Source of the DNA: Bacillota bacterium
GTDB taxonomy: Bacteria > Bacillota > Clostridia > Acetivibrionales > DSM-1351
NCBI GenBank assembly: GCA_023409265.1
Contig: JAEYHZ010000036.1
Location: forward strand, 62,001 to 126,000
DNA length: 64,000 nt
Direction: 5' to 3'
Shown: in pieces, positions 27,357-36,762 of the stretch
Numbering within the stretch: position 1 is the stretch's first letter
Layout of the letters: the number at the start of each line of letters is the position of its first letter
Made by a program: the position numbers and the translations under genes
Notes under the pieces: generated by a model
Seen by the model: the letters and a program-made list of their open reading frames with translations, nothing else
Told to the model about the DNA's origin: nothing
Database searches by the model: none

Positions 27357-27373
27357 AACCCGACTTCCTTTTA
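27344..27373 (+). terminator. tepA-ylzJ terminator
   Basis: GGAAG-AA-GGGT (27344-27354) pairs with ACCC-GA-CTTCC (27358-27368) and TTTT follows. The stem begins inside the last codons of ylzJ. Confidence 0.75.
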
Positions 27374-27394
27374 AATTAAAACCTTTTAATAAAA

Positions 27395-28402
27395 TTATTT
27401 AACATTTTTTGTTGCGATTTTAGCAGGAGCCATTACAGGATCAATATAGGGCTCACTGTAAACTCCGAAGTCTTCGTAATCACATTTTACCTGTACCTGG
27501 ATTATATAACTCCAACCATCGTCAGCCTGATAAATAGCCCATGTATCATTTGTTGAATATCTTGCAACCGGATAGCCATAGTTATCCTTTTCAACATACC
27601 AATTATTAATTGATTTTCCTACGGTAATGAACTTGGTAATTTTCTTGCAATTCTCGTATTTGCTCATAATCATTGCTTTAATATTTTTATCGGATAATAA
27701 AGCATCCTTGTAGGGTTTATGCTTTTGAGAGAACACCGCAGGCATTTTTCTTAAATTTGCCCTGTAATCTGATGAAATTTTACTGCACTCATCTGCATTA
27801 TTTTTTAATTTTTCTAAATCACCATTTGTCCAATCGATGTTGAAAGTTCCGGAAGCAATTTGTTTATTGTTAAGAGTAAGATCAATTTTAACTTCATGAT
27901 TGCCTGATCCCAGTAGAATAAATATATTTTCATACCATGCAGCCAGATTATAACCCACGGTATCTTTAGGATCAGGAATAATCTCAAAAGTAAAGTAAGC
28001 CTTATTTGCCTGGTAATCCTGAACATTCATAGGTATAATCGGGTTGTTGTTTCCCCAATATTCTCTGCCGTCAATAGTAACAGTAGCAACAGCTTGAACT
28101 GTCTCATAGGGAATATAGGTACCGTCGGATAGATCTTCCTTTTTGTCAATACTCTGAACTTTCGAATCAAGATATGCAATTGCATAAATATGGCTGTCTG
28201 CAGTGAACTTGTCAGTAAATTGACTTGCAGTTTCTTTACCGGCTTTAATACCTGATTCTGAAAATAAGATTTTTCCTACATTGTTTTTATGTACATCACT
28301 TGCATAAATGCTGTCTGCGGCAGCTACCGTACTCAGCGGGCTCACTACATATGTCAGCAAAAGTGCTGCAACCATAAAAATAGAAATAATGCTCTTTTTC
28401 AT
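27395..28402 (-). CDS. Secreted protein of unknown function
   Basis: 335 aa. A clear signal peptide (positively charged MKKS, hydrophobic core, cleavage near VAAADS at about residue 30) marks it as exported. There is no lipobox, no anchor at the C-terminus and no repeat. The middle is beta-rich (VATVTIDGREYWG, HEVKIDLTLNNKQIASGTFNI), followed by a charged, Lys-rich part and an aromatic C-terminal third (WAIYQADDGWSYIIQVQV). I do not recognise a family. It lies alone between convergent tepA-ylzJ and the thioesterase gene. Confidence 0.8.
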   Translation of the reverse strand: MKKSIISIFMVAALLLTYVVSPLSTVAAADSIYASDVHKNNVGKILFSESGIKAGKETASQFTDKFTADSHIYAIAYLDSKVQSIDKKEDLSDGTYIPYETVQAVATVTIDGREYWGNNNPIIPMNVQDYQANKAYFTFEIIPDPKDTVGYNLAAWYENIFILLGSGNHEVKIDLTLNNKQIASGTFNIDWTNGDLEKLKNNADECSKISSDYRANLRKMPAVFSQKHKPYKDALLSDKNIKAMIMSKYENCKKITKFITVGKSINNWYVEKDNYGYPVARYSTNDTWAIYQADDGWSYIIQVQVKCDYEDFGVYSEPYIDPVMAPAKIATKNVK

Positions 28403-28542
28403 AAAAAATCTCCTTAGTTGTTAATTTTAGTAATAAGATTATACATTATTTGTCACAAAATGTAAACATATGTATGGTCCTATATTTGATAATCCTAGCT
28501 AAGCATTATAATTTCTAAAAAATATACATTATTCTACATTTT

Positions 28543-28968
28543 TCAAGCTTTTAAGATAGATCCTGTACTGAAATCAATAACTAAATTTTTTCTAAAACCT
28601 GTTCCGGTGAACCTGGCAACAAGCGTACCATCCTCATCAAATACATTTACGTCGCAGCCGCATATTTTTTTACCGCTGGAAATTACTTTTGCTTCTGCAG
28701 TAATGACTTTTCCCTGTGGAGCTTTAAAATATGTAATATTTGAGTTGATCCCTACTGTTGCCAGGCCATTTGAGTTGGTTGCAGCAGCAAAAGCAAAATC
28801 TGCAAGAGTGTATATTGCACCACCCTGAACTACATCCAGGCCATTGAGATGCTTTTCCGAAATTTCCAAACGAGCGACAGCAAAGTCTGATTCGACTTTT
28901 ATCAGATCAACTCCAACATAGTGTGCAAACCGGTCTCTTTCAAAAAACTTTATTATATCTGCTTCCAT
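28543..28968 (-). CDS. PaaI-type hotdog thioesterase
   Basis: 141 aa single hotdog domain. The conserved HLNGLDVVQGGAIYTLADFA segment (residues about 40-60) has the Asn and Gly-Gly pair usual for PaaI-type acyl-CoA thioesterases, with NSNGLATVG after it. Likely hydrolyses an aryl- or short acyl-CoA in the cytoplasm; the substrate cannot be predicted. GGAGG precedes the ATG. Confidence 0.88.
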   Translation of the reverse strand: MEADIIKFFERDRFAHYVGVDLIKVESDFAVARLEISEKHLNGLDVVQGGAIYTLADFAFAAATNSNGLATVGINSNITYFKAPQGKVITAEAKVISSGKKICGCDVNVFDEDGTLVARFTGTGFRKNLVIDFSTGSILKA

Positions 28969-29191
28969 TACAACCTCCGAATTTTTATGAAAATCTGTTT
29001 ATTCATTAATATCTGTCTTTACATTAATATTTATTATCACAAAATACCATTTATTTGTAAATGTTTATATACATATCCTTTTGCATGTTGTTTTAATATT
29101 TAAAAGTTTTAAATTTTTATGGATATTCCTTTAAGTATTTTTAAGATACTGCTAATATTAAGTATGGAATAATTTATACGGAGGAGTTTTG

Positions 29192-29758
29192 ATGGGGGTC
29201 CGAAGAGCAGACATTGAAGATGTAAATAGCATGAGTTATATTCATTCTCAGACCTGGAAAAAGGCCTATGTTGATTTTATATCTGAGGAATATCTTAATA
29301 ATCTATCGGACGACGGATGGATACCCTTGTTTTCAAGAGCCTTCAGAGAAAAGCTTCATGAGGCGGCGGTTTTTGAAGTTGACGGAAACATTACGGGTAC
29401 TGTGACCTTCGGACAGGGAAGGAAAGCAATTGATTCAGCAGGAGATTCCGATAATTATCCATACGGTACCGAAGTAAACCAGTTGAATTCTCCCGAGCAT
29501 AATTCAGAAGGTGAAATAATATCGCTGTATGTGCTTCCCCAATACTGGTCAACGGGACAGGGATACCAATTAACTAAATTTGCTGTAGATGCACTAAGAG
29601 ATCAGGACTTTAACTGCTGCTATCTGTGGGTTATAAAGGACAATGAAAGAGCAGTTGACTTTTACAAACGTTTTGGTTTTAAAAGAACAGGAGAACATAT
29701 GACGGTCCTGCTGGCTGGTCTGCCTGTAGTTGAAGAAAAATACATAATTATGTTATAA
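29192..29758 (+). CDS. GNAT-family N-acetyltransferase
   Basis: 188 aa GNAT fold. Opening VRRADIEDVNSMSYIHSQTW, motif A IISLYVLPQYWSTGQGYQL for acetyl-CoA pyrophosphate binding (Q-x-x-G-x-G/A form), and motif B NERAVDFYKRFGFK. Substrate unknown. The ATG at 29192 is preferred to the TTG just before it; GGAGGAG stands seven bases upstream. Confidence 0.88.
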   Translation: MGVRRADIEDVNSMSYIHSQTWKKAYVDFISEEYLNNLSDDGWIPLFSRAFREKLHEAAVFEVDGNITGTVTFGQGRKAIDSAGDSDNYPYGTEVNQLNSPEHNSEGEIISLYVLPQYWSTGQGYQLTKFAVDALRDQDFNCCYLWVIKDNERAVDFYKRFGFKRTGEHMTVLLAGLPVVEEKYIIML

Positions 29759-29848
29759 TATCACCTGTATGTAAAAAAATATAACTTATTCGCAGATTAT
29801 TTTGGAGTAACAGCTTTACGCTGCACTGCCGCTGAATGGAGGATATCA

Positions 29849-31276
29849 TTGAGCAAAAGAGTAACAACGCAGGTCTCTGCAGAGGAAATAGCTCAGCAGT
29901 ATAAATATATAGAAGCCCTAAAGCAGTTCAATCAGGATCTGGTTACTAAAACAGGTAATCCGGTTAAATATAATATAGAAACCTTTGGCTGCCAGATGAA
30001 TGAAAATGATTCTGAACGCCTATCTGGCATGCTCTCGGAGATGGGCTATTCTGAATGTTTCAAAAGAGCAGAAAGTGATCTCATCATATTTAATACCTGC
30101 TGTGTCAGAGAAAATGCCGAGCAGAAGGTTTATGGCCATCTTGGAGCGTTAAAGAAATTAAAAGAGAACAATCCAAATCTGATTATAGCTATTTGTGGCT
30201 GTATGATGCAGCAGCCCGAAGTTGTAGACCATATCAAGAAAGTTTACAAGCATGTTGATATTGTTTTTGGAACGCATAATCTGTATAAGTTTCCTGAATT
30301 GCTTAATAGTGCCGTTGAAACAGGTAAGACTGTTATTGATGTTTGGGAATCAACAGGTTCAATTGCAGAGAATATGCCGATAACACGTAAGGACAACCTT
30401 AAGGCCTGGGTAACCGTTATGTATGGCTGTAATAATTTCTGTTCCTATTGTATAGTTCCATATGTGAGAGGAAGGGAACGAAGCAGAAGCATTGAGGAAA
30501 TAAAGAATGAAGTAATAAAACTGGCTGAAGAGGGTTGTAAGGAGATTACCCTGCTTGGCCAGAATGTCAACTCCTATGGCAAGGACCTGGAAGGTAAATA
30601 CTCTTTCGCAGGTCTTCTTAGAGAGCTGAATACCGTTACCGGCATTGAGCGCATCCGTTTTATGACTTCACATCCCAAGGATCTCTCTGATGAGCTGATA
30701 TATGCCATGAGAGATTGTGAAAAAGTTTGCGAGCATTTGCATTTACCTGTTCAGGCCGGCAGCACAAAAATACTGGATGAGATGAACCGCAGGTACTCAA
30801 AGGAACAGTACCTTGAATTACTGGATAAAGTGAAGAAACATATACCCGGTATTTCTTTGTCCACAGATATAATAGTTGGTTTTCCGGGTGAAACAGAAGA
30901 GGATTTTGCAGAAACACTTGATGTTGTTGCAAAGGCCAAGTTTGATATGGCGTATACTTTCCTTTATTCAAAGAGAACCGGGACCCCAGCCGCAAAGAAC
31001 CCTGACCAGGTTTCTGATGAGGTTAAAAAAGAGAGATTTGACAGGCTGCTTGCTCTTCAGAACTCCATAAGCCGGGACATCAATGATGAACTTTTGGGCA
31101 AAGAGGTAGAAGTACTTGTAGAAGGTCTCAGCAAGAGCAGTAAGACTACCTATACCGGCAGAACCAGAGAGAATAAAATTGTTAATTTCAAAGGAAGCCC
31201 TGAGCTGGTTGGCAAATTGGTAAAGGTTAAAATCGATACCATACAGACCTGGTCCTTACTGGGTAAATTAGTTTAA
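29849..31276 (+). CDS. miaB: tRNA-2-methylthio-N6-dimethylallyladenosine synthase
   Basis: 475 aa methylthiotransferase that adds the 2-methylthio group to i6A37 of tRNAs reading U-codons. N-terminal UPF0004 domain with auxiliary-cluster cysteines C48, C84 and C118; radical SAM motif YGCNNFCSYC with C194, C198 and C201; C-terminal TRAM domain. TTG start after TGGAGGA. The partner miaA, which makes the i6A substrate, lies 5.5 kb downstream in the same direction. Confidence 0.97.
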   Translation: MSKRVTTQVSAEEIAQQYKYIEALKQFNQDLVTKTGNPVKYNIETFGCQMNENDSERLSGMLSEMGYSECFKRAESDLIIFNTCCVRENAEQKVYGHLGALKKLKENNPNLIIAICGCMMQQPEVVDHIKKVYKHVDIVFGTHNLYKFPELLNSAVETGKTVIDVWESTGSIAENMPITRKDNLKAWVTVMYGCNNFCSYCIVPYVRGRERSRSIEEIKNEVIKLAEEGCKEITLLGQNVNSYGKDLEGKYSFAGLLRELNTVTGIERIRFMTSHPKDLSDELIYAMRDCEKVCEHLHLPVQAGSTKILDEMNRRYSKEQYLELLDKVKKHIPGISLSTDIIVGFPGETEEDFAETLDVVAKAKFDMAYTFLYSKRTGTPAAKNPDQVSDEVKKERFDRLLALQNSISRDINDELLGKEVEVLVEGLSKSSKTTYTGRTRENKIVNFKGSPELVGKLVKVKIDTIQTWSLLGKLV

Positions 31277-31374
31277 CAGCTTGAAATAATAAAAAATCAC
31301 TATAAAAAGACGGGACGTATAAGTAATTTAAATTATTGTTAAGAACAAATTACCCCGCCAGAATGGAGAAAATT

Positions 31375-31761
31375 ATGGATATTACAGAAAAGGCAAGAGA
31401 ACTGGGTTTAATGCTTGCAAACTCAAAAGAAATGGAATTATATAAAAACACTGAGGCGGCAATGCAGTCAGACTCAAAATCTACCACACTTATGAATGAA
31501 TACAAACAGCTTCAGATAGAAATGGTTAAGAGAACCAGGGAAAATGCAGCAGCTGAGGTTTTAGAAGAAGCAAAGCAAAAGCTTCTGGCAAAACAGAAGG
31601 AGATTAATGAGTACCCCACAACCTTTGATTTCCTTTCTGCAAAAGCAAACCTTGAGGCATTAATGAAGAAGGTTAATGATATAATAGTTTTCTCCATAAC
31701 AGGTGAACCGACCTGTACTGATGACAAATGCAAGACTTGCGGCGGAGGCTGTAAGGGCTAA
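31375..31761 (+). CDS. YmcA/YlbF-family protein with C-terminal cysteine cluster
   Basis: 128 aa. Helical DUF964 domain (1-110) as in Bacillus RicA (YmcA) and RicF (YlbF), parts of the Ric complex that affects mRNA processing and development. Position after miaB and before mutS matches ymcA in Bacillus. The tail ends in four cysteines spaced C-x4-C-x2-C-x3-C (CTDDKCKTCGGGC), suited to an Fe-S cluster or zinc. ATG at 31375 has GGAGA upstream; earlier in-frame starts have none. Confidence 0.85.
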   Translation: MDITEKARELGLMLANSKEMELYKNTEAAMQSDSKSTTLMNEYKQLQIEMVKRTRENAAAEVLEEAKQKLLAKQKEINEYPTTFDFLSAKANLEALMKKVNDIIVFSITGEPTCTDDKCKTCGGGCKG

Positions 31762-31805
31762 AGGCAAAGCAAACAGAGTGCAGACATGTCGCTCTTTGCC
31801 TATCT

Positions 31806-31829
31806 AAAGCCACAAGCGGCTTTTTGCAA
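31806..31829 (+). terminator. Possible terminator after YmcA-like gene
   Basis: AAAGCC and GGCTTT arms with a 6-base loop followed by TTGC. Short but well placed, 45 bases after the stop. Confidence 0.5.
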
Positions 31830-31851
31830 GACAGTGCTTTTGGTGCTTACA

Positions 31852-31923
31852 TCGTGTATCATCGCAGTTAAATCGCAAGTGGCTTTTCTGGAATAAGCTT
31901 GCTTTTACAGCGATGATTACGAT
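31852..31923 (+). repeat. Long imperfect hairpin upstream of mutS
   Basis: Outer arms TCGTGTATCATCGC (31852-31865) and GCGATGATTACGA (31910-31923) pair over 12-13 bases and continue inward with interruptions (GT-AAA and GCAAG segments). About 72 bases in all, ending 48 bases before the mutS ATG. Could be a leader structure or a decayed small repeat. Confidence 0.5.
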
Positions 31924-31971
31924 TCATCTCCAAAATTAACAAGATTTTAAAGTAAATTATGGAGGTTTGGT

Positions 31972-34587
31972 ATGGCTACAGTTACTCCAATGATGCAGCA
32001 GTACTTGAGTATTAAGGATCAATATAAAGACTGTATACTGTTTTTCAGGCTGGGAGATTTCTATGAAATGTTTTTCAGGGATGCAGAGGTTGCTTCCAAA
32101 GAGCTTGAAATAACTCTTACAGGTAAGGATTGCGGTATGGAGGAGCGTGCGCCAATGTGCGGAGTTCCTTTCCATGCTGCAGACGGATACATAGCGCGTC
32201 TGGTTTCAAAGGGTTACAAGGTTGCTATCTGCGAACAGGTTGAGGACCCGGCCCTTGCTAAGGGAATTGTTAAAAGAGATGTTGTAAGAGTGGTAACACC
32301 GGGAACTGTCACAGATATTGCAATGCTTGATGACAGGAAGAATAATTATCTTATGTCTGTTTGCAGAAACGGTAATTTTTACGGACTGGCAGCTGTTGAT
32401 ATAACTACAGGGGACTTTTACGCCACCAGAATTACCTGGGGTAATACAAAAGGCAAGCTGCTTGATGAAATTGCAAAGTTTATGCCTTCTGAGCTTGTAG
32501 TAAACAGTGAATTCAATGAAGACAAGGAACTGCTTGGTCAGCTGAACCTGCGGTTTAATATATACATATCAGGTTTTGATAACTGCAGTTTTGAATACGG
32601 TAATGCAAAGGAGACGCTAACAGAGCATTTTAATAGCTTGAATTTGGACCTATCGGAATATGATATTTCAGTTAATGCCTCCGGCGCCCTGCTCAAATAT
32701 CTGGATATGACCCAAAAGGTCAGCCTCAGCCATATTCAGAACTTTAATTCATATAATATTGAAGAATTCATGATTCTCGATGCAGCTACCAGAAGAAATC
32801 TTGAGTTAACCGAAACCATGAGGGAGAAATCAAAACGGGGCTCACTGCTATGGGTTCTGGATAAAACCATGACTTCCATGGGGGGCAGACTGTTGAGAAA
32901 ATGGATAGAACAGCCCCTTGTCAACCCGGGTGATATTCAACTGAGGCTTGATGCAGTAGACGAGTTCAGAAACAGATTCATGGCCCGTATGGAAATAAGA
33001 GAAATGCTGCGCAGAGTTTATGATATGGAAAGACTAATGGGCAAGGTTGTGCTTGGAAGTGTAAACTGCAGGGATTTGATAGCTTTAAAAAACTCTGTGA
33101 GTCAGATTCCCTTTATAAAAAATACCCTTAGAGAATTTGAAGCTGAACATAACAAATACTGCAATGAACAGGTGGACACCCTTGCTGATGTTTGTCAACT
33201 GATAGAAGCTGCAATAATAGATGATCCTCCAATAACCATCAAGGAAGGCGGTATCATTAAAGACGGCTATAATGCTGAGGTGGACAAGCTTAGACAGGCC
33301 TCAACACAGGGAAAGGACTGGATTGCAGCTCTTGAAGCCGCCGAAAAGGAAAAGACCGGCATAAAGAATCTCAAAGTTGGCTTCAACAGAGTATTCGGCT
33401 ATTACATAGAAATAACCAAATCCAATTTCTCACTGGTACCTGAGGATTACATAAGAAAGCAGACGCTTGCAAACTGTGAAAGATACATAACACCTGAACT
33501 TAAAGAGATTGAAGATAATATTTTGGGTGCTGAAGAAAAAATTATTCAGCTGGAATACAGTTTATTTGTTGAGGTAAAGGAAGCAATTGCCTCTCAACTT
33601 ACTAGAATAAAAACTACTTCAAAAGCCCTTGCCGAGCTTGATGCCCTGGCTTCACTTGCGGAGGTTGCCGACAGGGAGGGCTATTGCATGCCTGAAATTA
33701 CTGCATCCGATGAAATACATATTGTGGACGGAAGACATCCCGTAGTTGAGAAAATGACAGACAAGAGCAGCTTTGTGCCAAACGACACAGTTCTGGATAT
33801 GAGTGAGGACAGACTTGCCGTAATCACCGGGCCAAACATGGCCGGCAAGTCCACTTACATGAGGCAGACAGCTCTCATTGTATTAATGGCACAAATAGGC
33901 AGTTTTGTTCCTGCAACCTCAGCCAAAATCGGGCTTGTGGACAGAATATTTACCAGGGTAGGTGCATCCGATGACCTTGCTTCGGGGCAGAGTACCTTTA
34001 TGGTTGAGATGTCCGAGGTGGCAAATATTCTGATCAATGCGACACAGAGAAGCTTGCTGATACTAGATGAGATCGGCAGAGGCACAAGCACTTTTGACGG
34101 ACTAAGTATTGCATGGGCTGTAATTGAATACATAGTCAGCAAGGAAAATCTGGGCTGCAGAACGCTTTTTGCCACACATTACCATGAACTTACAGAACTG
34201 GAAGGGAAACTCACAGGGATAAAGAATTATTGCATAACTGTCAAGGAAAAAGGCGAGGAAGTTATATTCCTGCGTAAAATCATCAGGGGCGGTGCAGACG
34301 GCAGCTATGGTATACAGGTTGCTAGACTTGCAGGCGTGCCTCTGCCTGTAATCGACAGAGCAAAGGAAATCCTGAAGGAGCTGGATGATGCTGATATAAA
34401 CAAGAATGGGAAGGCACGCAGGGTTAAGAAGCAGGTTGAAGGACAGCTTGACCTTTTTGAGGCCGCAGCCAAAGCGTCAGCCAACAATGAGATACTGGAG
34501 GACATAAGAAAAATTGATATTTCAAGGCTGACGCCAATAGATGCTATGAATATACTTTATGAGCTTCAGCGTAAAATGAAGAACTGA
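31972..34587 (+). CDS. mutS: DNA mismatch repair protein MutS
   Basis: 871 aa. Recognises base mismatches and small loops. The mismatch-binding Phe-x-Glu is in GDFYEMF (about residue 28), followed by connector, lever and clamp domains and the ABC-type ATPase with Walker A GPNMAGKST, Walker B LLILDEIGRGTSTFDG and the switch ATHYHEL. The C-terminal helix-turn-helix region ends in SRLTPIDAMNILYEL. GGAGG precedes the ATG. Operon head for mutL, 52 bases downstream. Confidence 0.98.
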   Translation: MATVTPMMQQYLSIKDQYKDCILFFRLGDFYEMFFRDAEVASKELEITLTGKDCGMEERAPMCGVPFHAADGYIARLVSKGYKVAICEQVEDPALAKGIVKRDVVRVVTPGTVTDIAMLDDRKNNYLMSVCRNGNFYGLAAVDITTGDFYATRITWGNTKGKLLDEIAKFMPSELVVNSEFNEDKELLGQLNLRFNIYISGFDNCSFEYGNAKETLTEHFNSLNLDLSEYDISVNASGALLKYLDMTQKVSLSHIQNFNSYNIEEFMILDAATRRNLELTETMREKSKRGSLLWVLDKTMTSMGGRLLRKWIEQPLVNPGDIQLRLDAVDEFRNRFMARMEIREMLRRVYDMERLMGKVVLGSVNCRDLIALKNSVSQIPFIKNTLREFEAEHNKYCNEQVDTLADVCQLIEAAIIDDPPITIKEGGIIKDGYNAEVDKLRQASTQGKDWIAALEAAEKEKTGIKNLKVGFNRVFGYYIEITKSNFSLVPEDYIRKQTLANCERYITPELKEIEDNILGAEEKIIQLEYSLFVEVKEAIASQLTRIKTTSKALAELDALASLAEVADREGYCMPEITASDEIHIVDGRHPVVEKMTDKSSFVPNDTVLDMSEDRLAVITGPNMAGKSTYMRQTALIVLMAQIGSFVPATSAKIGLVDRIFTRVGASDDLASGQSTFMVEMSEVANILINATQRSLLILDEIGRGTSTFDGLSIAWAVIEYIVSKENLGCRTLFATHYHELTELEGKLTGIKNYCITVKEKGEEVIFLRKIIRGGADGSYGIQVARLAGVPLPVIDRAKEILKELDDADINKNGKARRVKKQVEGQLDLFEAAAKASANNEILEDIRKIDISRLTPIDAMNILYELQRKMKN

Positions 34588-34639
34588 ATTTGATAGAAAG
34601 CAAATGACTCAAGGTTAATGCATGAAAACAGGAGGTTTT

Positions 34640-36751
34640 ATGGGACGCATAATTGTACTGGATGAAAATACATCAAATAAAATAGCAGCCGGAGAAGTGG
34701 TTGAAAAGCCTGCTTCCGTTGTTAAGGAGCTTGTGGAAAACTCTATTGATGCCGGTGCAACAAGTATCTCAGTGGATATAAGGAACGGTGGAATTTCTTA
34801 TATAAAAGTAACAGACAACGGCAGCGGCATGGATGAAGATGATGTTGAAATAGCTTTTGAACGTCATGCGACCAGCAAAATAAAGCGTGCAGAAGATTTG
34901 GATTCTATAATTACCATGGGGTTCCGCGGCGAAGCACTTGCCAGTATTGCTGCTGTTTCCTCAGTTGAGCTTCAGACGAGAGCAGCGGGTAAAACTTACG
35001 GCATGTATGTCCACATCAGCGGAGGTAGCTTTAAGGAAGTAAGGCAGACAGGATGTCCTGTCGGCACAACCTTTATTATTAAAGATCTATTTTACAATAC
35101 TCCTGCCAGATATAAATTTCTAAAAAAGGATTCAACCGAAGCCGGGTATATTTCTGATACAATATCCAGAATTGCCTTGGGTAACCCTGATATCTCATTT
35201 AAATTGACAAGCGGAAAAACACAGCTTATTCATACCCCGGGAAATAATGACTTAAAAAGTGCTATTTACAGCGTGTATGGGAAAGAAATTATCAGGGAGC
35301 TGATGGAGGTAAATTATCAGGATGATAAATACAAGATAATTGGCTATGTTGGAAAACCCGAGGCTGCCAGGGCAAATAGAAACTACCAGTCGTTGTACAT
35401 AAATAAGAGATACGTCAAGAGCAAGCTTGTTTCCTATGCAGTGGAACAGGCTTATAACAGCATACTTATGAAGAACAAATTTCCTTTTTTCGTTTTAAGT
35501 ATAGAGCTCAATCCCCTATTAGTAGATGCCAATGTTTCTCCTGCTAAAACAGAAGTGCGTTTTGCAGAGGAAAGCTACCTTTCAAGGGCCATATATATGG
35601 CAGTTTCAAAGGCTTTAAGTTCGGATGCTCTGTTTAACCCCGTAACTGTATCAAACAAGGATAGAGAAATTTTTAAGTTTAAAAATGTTGATCCCAAACC
35701 CGAGTATGTTCAGGAAGAGTTGGATTATAGGGGGGGACGGAGGTTACCGGCTGACCCGCGTGCAAGCGAAACAAGAATTTCTGAGGAAAAGGAAATCCGA
35801 ATGTTTACCGAGGCACTGAAACCACTGGCAAGGACGGATATTTACGCTAGTTCCGGCAAAAGTGACATTGTGGTACCTGCTGAAGACCTCTTGAATAACA
35901 AGCAAGAGGCCGGGCATGAATATGTAAATACAGCAGTCATTCATTGTTCAGCGGATAGGATAGAATCAAGCTTGGCAGGCGGTATTAGCTCGGCTTCACT
36001 TGTAAAGGAATACACCACTGTATTGGATGAGCATAATTTTAAAATTAATGACATAGTACCAGAAAAAACTGTTTTTACCGAAATAAAACCTGCTATTGAA
36101 CCTGAAATTGAACCTGTTATTGAACCTGTTATTGAACCTGCAGTGGTTGATAATAAAAAAGCTGAACCTGATCTTACTTCGATGAAATACATCGGACAGG
36201 CATTTTCAACCTACATCCTTCTTCAGAGCGGAGAAGAGCTGGTTTTGGTGGATCAGCATGCAGCTCATGAGCGAATTATTTATGAAAAGCTTAGGGTAAA
36301 ATTTGAAGAGCAGGAAAATAATACTCAACTTTTGTTGGAGCCTGTGGTAATTAAGTTTCAGGCCTTTGAGCTCGTTGAAATAAAGTCCAGGCAGGAGCTG
36401 CTGAATAAAATTGGTTTTACTTTTGAGGATTTTGGAAATAATTCCATTATAATCAGAGGGATACCTTATGCGCTTGAGGGTTCATCACCAAGGGATATTT
36501 TCCTGGAAATAGCCGACAAGGTTCTTTCCAATTTAAAACCCCTAGCTACACCACTGGCAGATGAAATCATACATACGATAGCCTGCAAGGCAGCTATAAA
36601 AGCCAATAAGAAGCTAGATGACAGTGAGGTTATAAAACTGCTTGAGGAGTTGTCTGTAACCGGAAGACGTTATACATGTCCTCATGGAAGGCCGACTGTA
36701 ATCAGACTGACAAAATATGAAATTGAAAAAATGTTTAAAAGGATAGTGTGA
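34640..36751 (+). CDS. mutL: DNA mismatch repair protein MutL
   Basis: 703 aa. GHKL ATPase N-terminus: IAAGEVVEKPASVVKELVEN, DNGSGM and GFRGEALASI. A flexible linker (about 370-510) contains the IEP repeat. The C-terminal domain has the metal-dependent endonuclease motif DQHAAHERIIYE and CPHGRP, so this MutL should nick the strand itself, as in bacteria without MutH. ATG at 34640 has GGAGG five bases upstream; an ATG at 34622 is less likely. Confidence 0.97.
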   Translation: MGRIIVLDENTSNKIAAGEVVEKPASVVKELVENSIDAGATSISVDIRNGGISYIKVTDNGSGMDEDDVEIAFERHATSKIKRAEDLDSIITMGFRGEALASIAAVSSVELQTRAAGKTYGMYVHISGGSFKEVRQTGCPVGTTFIIKDLFYNTPARYKFLKKDSTEAGYISDTISRIALGNPDISFKLTSGKTQLIHTPGNNDLKSAIYSVYGKEIIRELMEVNYQDDKYKIIGYVGKPEAARANRNYQSLYINKRYVKSKLVSYAVEQAYNSILMKNKFPFFVLSIELNPLLVDANVSPAKTEVRFAEESYLSRAIYMAVSKALSSDALFNPVTVSNKDREIFKFKNVDPKPEYVQEELDYRGGRRLPADPRASETRISEEKEIRMFTEALKPLARTDIYASSGKSDIVVPAEDLLNNKQEAGHEYVNTAVIHCSADRIESSLAGGISSASLVKEYTTVLDEHNFKINDIVPEKTVFTEIKPAIEPEIEPVIEPVIEPAVVDNKKAEPDLTSMKYIGQAFSTYILLQSGEELVLVDQHAAHERIIYEKLRVKFEEQENNTQLLLEPVVIKFQAFELVEIKSRQELLNKIGFTFEDFGNNSIIIRGIPYALEGSSPRDIFLEIADKVLSNLKPLATPLADEIIHTIACKAAIKANKKLDDSEVIKLLEELSVTGRRYTCPHGRPTVIRLTKYEIEKMFKRIV
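36095..36142 (+). repeat. Four 12-bp tandem repeats inside mutL
   Basis: ATTGAACCTGNN four times in a row, encoding Ile-Glu-Pro-(Glu/Val/Val/Ala). In frame and in the non-conserved linker, so unit number can change without breaking the protein. Confidence 0.85.
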
Positions 36752-36762
36752 AAGGATTTTTA

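Noticed and set aside
36095..36142. Tandem repeats as a possible CRISPR or intergenic array.
   Set aside because: Units are 12 bases, contiguous without spacers, and in frame within mutL.
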